Below are positions 1-5,057 of a stretch of DNA of 5,057 nt, piece after piece. Under the pieces are notes generated by a model. That model searched no databases. It saw only the letters and a program-made list of their open reading frames with translations, and had not been told where the DNA came from. The translations under genes and the position numbers were made by a program. The stretch is from NCBI GenBank assembly GCA_900556255.1, contig USNZ01000110.1, positions 1 to 5,057 on the forward strand. The letters are read 5' to 3'. Position 1 is the stretch's first letter. Each line of letters begins with the position of its first letter. The stretch is from an uncultured Oscillospiraceae bacterium. Lineage in GTDB: Bacteria; Bacillota; Clostridia; Oscillospirales; Ruminococcaceae.

Positions 1-1130
1 TAGTGGTGGACCTTTTCACCGTCCCCGTTCTGCGTCCAGAGGGTCTTGCCCTTGCGGCCGTTGTTGTTTTTGATGACACTGTTGGCGGCATCCAAAATAT
101 TGGAGGTGGAACGGTAGTTCTGTTCCAGGCGGATGGTCTTGGCGCCAGTGAACACCTGTTCAAAGTTCAGGATGTTTTCAATCGTGGCGCCTCGGAATTT
201 GTAGATGGACTGGTCATCATCGCCCACCACGCAGACGTTGTTGGTGCCGCCCGCCAGCAGACGCACCAAATGGAACTGCGCAACGCTGGTATCCTGATAC
301 TCGTCCACGACGACATAGCGGAATTTCTGCTGGTAGTATTCCCGCGCCTCGGCATCCTGCTGCAAAAGGCGGACGGTGTAAAAAATCAGATCATCGAAGT
401 CCATCGCACCGGCGGACTTCAGGCGGCCCGCATAAGCTGTGTAAATTTTGGAGACCAGCGCCGCCTTGGTGTTGGCAGGCGGCTCCTTGGCGATATCCTC
501 TGCCGAGAGCAGCTTATCCTTGAAGGAACTGATCTGCGCGGCGGCAGACTTGACCGGCAGGAACTTTTCGTCGATCATCAGGTCTTTATAGATCAGCTTC
601 ATAACGCGCTGCTGGTCGTCGGTGTCGTAGATGGTAAAGCTCTTGGGAAAACCGATGCGCTCGGCATCGCGGCGCAGCATCCGCACACACGCCGAGTGGA
701 AGGTGGAGGCGAATACATCGCCGCCCACGGTGTCCCCCAGCATGGCGCGCAGACGGTCTTTCAGCTCGCCCGCCGCCTTGTTGGTAAAGGTGATGGCCAT
801 CACGTTCCAGGGGCGCGCAGGACGCACCGCCAGATACGCCGCCTCGCGCGGCAGGTCGCGCCCGGTCTGCACCGCCGTGCGCAGGGCATCCAGATCCTCC
901 TGCGTGACGGGGCGGGTCAGTTCCCTGCTGCCGTGGGCGCAGCCGAAACGGATAATGTTGGCAATGCGGTTGACCAGCACGGTGGTCTTGCCGGAGCCTG
1001 CACCTGCCAGAATCAGCAAGGGGCCTTCGGTAGAAAAAACCGCCTTTTGCTGCATGGGGTTCAGCTTGGAAAAGCGTGCTTCGATATATTGATCGCGCAG
1101 AGCGAGGTATTCCTGATTCAAATCGGACAT
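1..1130 (-). CDS. pcrA: UvrD/PcrA-type ATP-dependent 3'-5' DNA helicase, C-terminus cut by window edge
   Basis: SF1A DNA helicase that by family unwinds DNA 3'-5' in nucleotide excision repair, replication restart and removal of recombinase filaments in the cytoplasm. The visible 376 residues hold the ordered motifs: Q motif LNPMQQKAV (23-31), Walker A AGAGSGKTT (42-50), motif Ia ITFTNKAAGEL (113-123), TFHS (143-146), Walker B VVVDEYQDTS (273-282), motif III VVGDDDQSIYKFRGA (301-315) and motif IV LEQNYRST (335-342). Motifs V and VI and the C-terminal tail lie beyond the left edge; PcrA/UvrD proteins are usually about 700-800 residues, so about half is seen. The ATG at 1130-1128 is chosen because an AAGGA-type ribosome site precedes it by 6 bases and the Q motif begins 22 residues in. 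An insertion of roughly 35 residues sits between Walker A and motif Ia (about residues 64-106). The gene starts 15 bases after the mreB stop and in the same frame. The UvrD-versus-PcrA name is a convention; PcrA is preferred on the presumed Gram-positive host. Confidence 0.95.
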   Translation of the reverse strand, partial: MSDLNQEYLALRDQYIEARFSKLNPMQQKAVFSTEGPLLILAGAGSGKTTVLVNRIANIIRFGCAHGSRELTRPVTQEDLDALRTAVQTGRDLPREAAYLAVRPARPWNVMAITFTNKAAGELKDRLRAMLGDTVGGDVFASTFHSACVRMLRRDAERIGFPKSFTIYDTDDQQRVMKLIYKDLMIDEKFLPVKSAAAQISSFKDKLLSAEDIAKEPPANTKAALVSKIYTAYAGRLKSAGAMDFDDLIFYTVRLLQQDAEAREYYQQKFRYVVVDEYQDTSVAQFHLVRLLAGGTNNVCVVGDDDQSIYKFRGATIENILNFEQVFTGAKTIRLEQNYRSTSNILDAANSVIKNNNGRKGKTLWTQNGDGEKVHH

Positions 1131-1135
1131 AGGGG

Positions 1136-1142
1136 TTCCTTT
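1136..1142 (-). promoter_or_regulatory. Ribosome binding site of the PcrA/UvrD gene
   Basis: AAAGGAA on the minus strand, 6 bases before the ATG at 1130. It lies wholly within the 15-base gap after the mreB stop codon. It supports this start and argues that the helicase is translated independently from a shared mreB transcript. Confidence 0.75.
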
Positions 1143-1145
1143 CGG

Positions 1146-2204
1146 TTATTCGACGGTAAAGGTGTCACGGCGAAGCTGTTGGCGGCCCGACCATGCCTTG
1201 GGGGTGGCATCGCGGAAGCCCGCGCTCAGGTGTTTGCCCTCACTCAGGCTGATGGCTGTGCCGCGCGCCACACAGTTGAGTGGATCCGGCGCAATGGTGA
1301 CGTTGATGTGCAGGGTCTGTGCCAGATATCCGGCCAGCCCACGCAGCAGCGAGCCGCCGCCTGTCAGCAGGACGCCGCCGTCGGCGATGTCGGCCTGCAA
1401 TTCCGGCGGGGTGGCCTCCAGCACACTTCTGGCGGCCACCGCAATGCGGGAGGCAAGCTCCTGCACAGGCTCATATAAGTCGCGGGTGTAGATGACCTTG
1501 CGGGCGGGGAGGTTCGTTTCCCACGAATGGCCGCGCACTTCCATGACACCCTCAAACTCGCTTTTGGCGCAGCAGGCCACCTGCTTTTTCAGTGCCTCGG
1601 CGGTCAGGGGGCCAATAGCGATCTGGAATTTTTCCTGCACATACTGGGCAATGGCACGGTCGAAGGCATTGCCCGCCACCGGCACACTGGCGGCGCGTAC
1701 CCGCCCGCCCATGCTGATGACGGCAATGTCGGTGGAACCGCCGCCGATATCAATGACCATGCAGCCGCGCGGTTCGCGAATGAGCAGCCCCGCGCCCAGC
1801 GCCGCCGCCACAGGCTCGTCAACCAAAAAGACCTGCTTGGCACCCGCCGTATACACGGCCTCGACGACGGCGTCCGCCTCCACACCCGTGATGGCCGCCG
1901 GCACACAGACTGCCACACGCGGCTTAAACAGTCGGGAACGACAGACCTCGTTGACAAAGCGCAAAATCAACTCGTTGGTCATGCGGTGGTCATGGATGAC
2001 ACCGTCCTGCAAAGGGCGCACCAGATCAATGTTGGCGGGGGCGCGCCCCACCATACGCAGAGCTTCGTCCCCCACGGCGATGACCGAATTTGTGCGGGTA
2101 TCTACCGCGCCGATGGTCGGTTGGCAGAACACGACGCCCTGCTGTTCGGTAGCTATAATGACCGAGGTCGTGCCAAGGTCGATACCGATATCCTGTTGCT
2201 TCAT
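1146..2204 (-). CDS. mreB: MreB/Mbl-family actin-like rod-shape protein
   Basis: Bacterial actin homologue of 352 residues; the family is usually about 330-350. MreB polymerises on ATP into membrane-bound filaments that position the cell-wall elongation machinery. Visible actin-fold motifs: phosphate-1 loop GIDLGTT (7-13), DGVI (67-70), a DEP with probable catalytic E130 (129-131), phosphate-2 loop DIGGGSTD (152-159), TAEALK (201-206), TPPEL (265-269), and adenosine motif LLTGGGSLLRGL (279-290). LF at 92-93, just before KPRVAVCVP, matches the hydrophobic membrane-insertion loop of Thermotoga MreB. There is no N-terminal amphipathic helix. The start at 2204 is chosen because GGAGAA precedes it and the protein then begins as MreB proteins do. 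The frame stays open to an ATG at 2336, but those 44 extra residues overlap the comF end, lack a ribosome site and do not resemble MreB. The C-terminal tail after about 324 is longer and more basic than usual. MreB, Mbl and MreBH cannot be told apart here; mreC and mreD are not in the window. Confidence 0.93.
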   Translation of the reverse strand: MKQQDIGIDLGTTSVIIATEQQGVVFCQPTIGAVDTRTNSVIAVGDEALRMVGRAPANIDLVRPLQDGVIHDHRMTNELILRFVNEVCRSRLFKPRVAVCVPAAITGVEADAVVEAVYTAGAKQVFLVDEPVAAALGAGLLIREPRGCMVIDIGGGSTDIAVISMGGRVRAASVPVAGNAFDRAIAQYVQEKFQIAIGPLTAEALKKQVACCAKSEFEGVMEVRGHSWETNLPARKVIYTRDLYEPVQELASRIAVAARSVLEATPPELQADIADGGVLLTGGGSLLRGLAGYLAQTLHINVTIAPDPLNCVARGTAISLSEGKHLSAGFRDATPKAWSGRQQLRRDTFTVE

Positions 2205-2325
2205 GGTTTGTTCTCCGTAGATAACCTTTGTTTGTTTTTGGGTAACACCGCATAATTCTAAGTGCCGATACGGCGAGCGAGGTGCGGCAGATGCTAAGCC
2301 AAAAGCGCAGATAATACTGGATGTC
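2205..2325 (-). other. 121-base comF-mreB intergenic region and mreB leader
   Basis: This is the only sizeable gap in the window. It is more AT-rich near mreB, including a C/A-rich CAAAAACAAACAAAGG stretch just before the ribosome site. Possible -10 hexamers on the minus strand are TATTAT (2318-2313) and TAGAAT (2261-2256), but neither has a good TTGACA-like box at 16-18 bases, so no promoter is called. A small hairpin GCCG-TAT-CGGC can form around 2274-2264 but has no following T-run, so it is not an intrinsic terminator. A separate mreB promoter here is plausible but unproven, and read-through from comF is equally possible. Confidence 0.5.
2211..2216 (-). promoter_or_regulatory. Ribosome binding site deciding the mreB start
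   Basis: GGAGAA on the minus strand, 6 bases before the ATG at 2204. It decides between this start and the in-frame upstream ATG at 2336, which has no comparable site in front of it. Confidence 0.75.
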
Positions 2326-3153
2326 TTATCGAGCATTTTGGCAACGCAGATGCCGTGCCGCAGCCGCCATAGCGGTGCTTAAGCCGTTAGGCGGGAATTG
2401 TGCGGTGTTGCCTTTGGGTAATTCTTCGTCGGCGGCAATGGCCGCTGCGTGTACCTCAAATGCGCCGCCCTGCAAAAGCGCCAGCGCACACGCCGACACC
2501 GTGGAGCCGGTCGTAATGATATCATCCACCACGAGTACACGCCTGTCGGTAATGTCCGCGTCGGGGCGGCAGACGTAAGCATTGCGCACGTTCATGATGC
2601 GCTCGGCGCGGGTCAGTTTCTTTTGCGGGCTCAGGGGGCGGGTGGTCTGCAGCGCATCTATGACCGGGATTTGCAAAATCTCACCCAGTCGCTTTGCCAG
2701 AAGCGCGGGCAGGGACGGCTCCCTGCTTGCCGAATCCCGTCGGGGCACCGGCACAATGCAGCCGTACAGTGCCATGCCGGGCACACCGACATACTGCGGA
2801 CACCGCCCCGTTTTTTGCGCGGGGTCGGCGCCCCAGATGCGCACAGCCATGCGGTCGGCCAGTTCCCTGGCATAGTGCCACTGCCCGCCGCGCTTGCAGC
2901 GCAAAATAGCCGCGCGCACATCGTCCGCATAATAGTAAGCCGCCATCTTATCGTTCAGGGCGTAGAAATCGTGGTCGCCGTCCGGCAGGCGGGGCGGCTG
3001 ATGCGAAAGGCGTTCTTCCTCCGCAATACACGCGGGGCACACGGCGGCGTCCTTGGCGTCCCGCCCCAAAAGTGTGCCGCAAAAAGGGCACACGCGCGGA
3101 TACAAAAGGTTGGCCGCGCGTTGGAAAAGCCCCCTCGCGTCCCGCCGGGTCAT
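2326..3153 (-). CDS. comF: ComF/ComFC-family zinc-finger phosphoribosyltransferase-like protein
   Basis: A 275-residue ComF-family protein. ComFC-type proteins are needed for natural transformation in several bacteria and work in the cytoplasm with the ComFA ATPase; a wider role in DNA metabolism is suspected. In order it shows a four-cysteine zinc finger CPFC (22-25) and CPAC (39-42), a YYYADDVRAAILRCK segment (73-87), VPVP (134-137), ALLAKRLGE (150-158), the family motif QKKLTRAERIMNVRNAY (177-193), and the PRPP-binding motif VLVVDDIITTGST (206-218). The usual RGFNQ-type motif after VPVP is replaced by REPSL (144-148). The reading frame is open further upstream, but the ATG at 3153 is chosen because GGAGGAG precedes it and the zinc finger begins 21 residues in, as in the family. 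The ATG overlaps the recD2 TGA in an ATGA, suggesting coupled translation. Length is slightly above the usual 210-250, partly from a loop at about 108-131 and a C-terminal tail after about 242. No comFA lies in the window. Confidence 0.92.
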   Translation of the reverse strand: MTRRDARGLFQRAANLLYPRVCPFCGTLLGRDAKDAAVCPACIAEEERLSHQPPRLPDGDHDFYALNDKMAAYYYADDVRAAILRCKRGGQWHYARELADRMAVRIWGADPAQKTGRCPQYVGVPGMALYGCIVPVPRRDSASREPSLPALLAKRLGEILQIPVIDALQTTRPLSPQKKLTRAERIMNVRNAYVCRPDADITDRRVLVVDDIITTGSTVSACALALLQGGAFEVHAAAIAADEELPKGNTAQFPPNGLSTAMAAAARHLRCQNAR

Positions 3154-5057
3154 GTCTCCTCCACCCGTGAGGACGCAGCCTGCCGCAAAAGATAACGCAG
3201 CCCGCTGTATCGCATATTCTGCCGCACGTTCTGCACCATCGTCTGCTCGGTGCGCGCGGTGCCGGTCAGCACGCACAGCTTGCGCGCGCGGGTCACACCG
3301 GTGTACAAAAGGTTGCGGTAGCAAAGTCTTGCGGGCACGTCCGCCACCGGCAGTATGACCGCCGGGAATTCCGAACCCTGGCTCTTGTGTACCGTAACGG
3401 CGTAGGCGGGTTCCAGTTCGTTAAGCTGGTCGGCACCGTAGACGTATTTGCGGTCGTCCATCATTACGGTGACACTCTGCGCCTCGGCGTCCACGGCGGT
3501 GATAATGCCCAGATCTCCGTTGTAGGCGCCGACGCCCGCCTCCGCCCCGGCGCGCTCAAAGGTGATGTCGTAGTCGTTTTTGATCTGCATGACCTTATCG
3601 CCCAGGCGCAGGATCTTGCCGCTTTTCTCGCTGCCGATCTGCGGCTTGCCGAACGCCGGCGGGTTGAGGATCTCCTGCAGGCGGCGGTTCAATTCCACGC
3701 TGCCGGTGGGTCCGACCTTGGTCGGGCACAGCACCTGAATGTCTTTGACCGCATCAAAGCCGTAGGCCTTGGGCAAGCGCGTGCTGACAAGGTCACAGAC
3801 CAGCTTCTGGCAGGCAAGGCCGGTGGACTCGATCATAAAAAAGTCGTCCTTCGGCCCGCCTTTTTGGGGCATCTGCCCTTCGACAATGCGGTGGGCGTTC
3901 TGCACGATCAGACTTTGCTGCGCCTGACGGAAGATGTCGGTCAGGCGAACAGTGGGCACGACGCCCGTGCGCAAGATCTCGCCCAGAATGTTGCCCGGGC
4001 CGACGCTGGGCAGCTGGTCGGCATCGCCTACCATGATGATGCGGCAGTGATACCGCGCCGCAGCCAGCAGCGCCTGGAACAGCTTGACGTCCACCATGCT
4101 CATCTCGTCGAGGATGATGACATCGTATTTTAACAGGTTTTTCTCGTTATGGATGAACCGCACGCTGCCGGTGGTGTAGTCCACTTCCAGCAGGCGATGG
4201 ATGGTGGAAGCGCTGTGGTGGGTCAGCTCGCTCAGCCGCTTGGCGGCGCGGCCCGTGGGGGCGCAGAGGGCGACACGGTCATACAGGGCCTCGTACAAGC
4301 TCAAAATGGCGTTGACCGTGGTGGTCTTGCCGGTACCGGGGCCGCCGGTGAGCACCATGACCCGGCTGGAAAGGGCTAAGCGGATGGCCTCTTTCTGCAA
4401 AGGTGCGTACTCGAAGCCCTGGGTCATTTCCAACACACGGATGTCGGTCTCCAGCGTCTTGGGCGGCTCGGTCGGGAAGGTGGAGAGCTGGCCCAGGCGG
4501 GCGGCGATGTCTTCTTCGGCCGAAAGCAGATCCGGCAGGTAGATGTATTCGATGTTTTGGTAGGTGCGGGTGCGCAGGTCCTCGGTGGAGAGGAGTTCGT
4601 CCAGCCCTGCCTCAATGCTGGCAGGTTCCACCCGCAGGAACTTGGCGGTGGAGTCTAAGAGTTTGGCTCGCGGCAAACAGGTATGGCCGTTGTTGGCGTT
4701 GTGGCGCAGGGCGTACAACAGCCCCGCCGCCACCCGCAGTCGGCTACCGGAATCAAACTGTAAGGCGGCGGCGATACCGTCCACCTGGGCAAACTTTAAT
4801 TGCAGCGGGTCACCACAAAGCAGGTAGGGGTTCTGGGTCAGCGCCTCCACCGTGTGGGGGCCGAAGGCGCGGTACGCCGTGACCGCCTGCTGGGCAGAAA
4901 GACCGTATTTGGTGAACCAGGCCACCACCTCCCGCACACCGTACATGCGGCGGAACTCGTTGGAGATGGCGGCGGCTTTTTCCGGCGTGATGCCCTTGAT
5001 TCGGCAGAGACTCTGCGGTGTCTCGGAGATGACGTTTAACGTATCCTCACCAAACAT
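3150..5057 (-). CDS. recD2: RecD2 (YrrC-type) SF1B 5'-3' DNA helicase, N-terminus cut by window edge
   Basis: RecD-like helicase of bacteria that often lack RecBC; the family unwinds DNA 5'-3' and is linked to DNA repair and replication-fork stability. Residues are numbered from the right edge. A helix-hairpin-helix region covers about 1-115, including LCRIKGITPEKAAAI (18-32). Helicase motifs follow: Q motif near Q221, Walker A GGPGTGKTT (238-246), motif Ia APTGRAAKRL (266-275), Walker B LDEMSM (316-321), motif III VGDADQLPSVGPG (343-355), IFRQ (375-378), an SH3-like segment from GDKVMQIKNDYD (486-497) to NGDLG (513-517), motif V VTVHKSQGSEF (554-564) and motif VI YTGVTRARK (585-593). All key residues are present. 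The ATG exactly at the edge (5057) is probably an internal Met, because FGEDTL is a mid-protein motif in the family; full-length RecD2 is about 715-800 residues, so roughly 85-150 N-terminal residues (OB-like domain) are missing. It ends in an overlap with comF. Confidence 0.96.
   Translation of the reverse strand: MFGEDTLNVISETPQSLCRIKGITPEKAAAISNEFRRMYGVREVVAWFTKYGLSAQQAVTAYRAFGPHTVEALTQNPYLLCGDPLQLKFAQVDGIAAALQFDSGSRLRVAAGLLYALRHNANNGHTCLPRAKLLDSTAKFLRVEPASIEAGLDELLSTEDLRTRTYQNIEYIYLPDLLSAEEDIAARLGQLSTFPTEPPKTLETDIRVLEMTQGFEYAPLQKEAIRLALSSRVMVLTGGPGTGKTTTVNAILSLYEALYDRVALCAPTGRAAKRLSELTHHSASTIHRLLEVDYTTGSVRFIHNEKNLLKYDVIILDEMSMVDVKLFQALLAAARYHCRIIMVGDADQLPSVGPGNILGEILRTGVVPTVRLTDIFRQAQQSLIVQNAHRIVEGQMPQKGGPKDDFFMIESTGLACQKLVCDLVSTRLPKAYGFDAVKDIQVLCPTKVGPTGSVELNRRLQEILNPPAFGKPQIGSEKSGKILRLGDKVMQIKNDYDITFERAGAEAGVGAYNGDLGIITAVDAEAQSVTVMMDDRKYVYGADQLNELEPAYAVTVHKSQGSEFPAVILPVADVPARLCYRNLLYTGVTRARKLCVLTGTARTEQTMVQNVRQNMRYSGLRYLLRQAASSRVEET
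3156..3162 (-). promoter_or_regulatory. Ribosome binding site of comF inside the recD2 3' end
   Basis: GGAGGAG on the minus strand, within the last codons of recD2 and a few bases before the comF ATG at 3153. The start and the recD2 stop share ATGA (3153-3150), the classic arrangement for stop-restart translational coupling. It supports the 275-residue comF start over longer in-frame alternatives. Confidence 0.8.

Noticed and set aside
3..1478. Long plus-strand open frame of 491 codons
   Set aside because: It is exactly codon-aligned with the minus-strand pcrA and mreB genes, whose codons share one register. It is open because those genes avoid TTA, CTA and TCA codons. The helicase and MreB motifs on the other strand are unmistakable, and the plus-strand protein shows no recognisable domain.
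2026..2253. Minus-strand 75-codon open frame starting in the mreB leader
   Set aside because: It runs out of frame through the mreB 5' end, has no ribosome site before its ATG at 2253, and gives a protein without recognisable features.
1527..2255. Plus-strand open frame of 242 codons opposite mreB
   Set aside because: Same codon-aligned mirror effect of a GC-rich gene; no motif and no convincing ribosome site. The overlapping open frame at 1492-2220 is likewise a shadow.
2264..2274. Small inverted repeat GCCG-TAT-CGGC as a possible comF terminator
   Set aside because: Stem of only 4 pairs with no following T-run; too weak for an intrinsic terminator.
2449..3195. Plus-strand open frame of 248 codons opposite comF
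   Set aside because: Codon-aligned mirror of comF; His/Arg/Ala-rich translation typical of antisense GC-rich coding sequence.
3387..4133. Plus-strand open frame of 248 codons opposite recD2
   Set aside because: Codon-aligned mirror of recD2; no recognisable domain, while the RecD2 helicase motifs run right across it on the minus strand.
1..5057. Defence system or mobile element suggested by two helicases in a row
   Set aside because: Both helicases match housekeeping families (RecD2 and PcrA/UvrD) with intact motifs, and no nuclease, transposase, integrase, repeat array or composition break is seen.

Overview
All four protein genes lie on the minus strand and are transcribed from right to left: recD2 (entering from the right edge, N-terminus outside), comF, mreB, and a UvrD/PcrA helicase that runs off the left edge. 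The sequence is GC-rich (roughly 60% by eye), with GC-rich third codon positions and good Shine-Dalgarno sequences. A chromosomal core region of a Gram-positive, GC-rich Clostridia-type bacterium fits best, for example a Faecalibacterium/Gemmiger/Subdoligranulum-like member of the Oscillospiraceae. The reasons are a YrrC-type RecD2, a ComFC-type protein, an MreB without an N-terminal amphipathic helix, and a PcrA-type helicase with an insertion after the Walker A region. The genus is inference.

Layout: positions 5057-3150 encode the last 635 residues of RecD2, a 5'-3' SF1B helicase. Its stop overlaps the comF start in an ATGA, so the two are probably translationally coupled. comF (3153-2326) encodes a zinc-finger phosphoribosyltransferase-like protein of the competence family. 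A 121-base gap (2325-2205) follows, with no clear terminator and only weak promoter-like hexamers. mreB (2204-1146) encodes a complete actin-like protein. After 15 bases comes the UvrD/PcrA helicase (1130 to the left edge, 376 residues visible).

Taken together this looks like one co-directional housekeeping cluster: two SF1 DNA helicases of opposite expected polarity, a competence/DNA-uptake-associated protein, and a cell-shape actin homologue lacking adjacent mreC/mreD. The gene contacts (a 4-base overlap and a 15-base gap) suggest co-transcription in two blocks, recD2-comF and mreB-pcrA, possibly all one unit. I found no RNA genes, mobile elements, CRISPR arrays or significant repeats, and no convincing evidence of a novel system. 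The points worth a second look are subfamily-level oddities: the replaced RGFNQ-type motif in ComF, the insertion in the helicase, and the unusual company kept by mreB.
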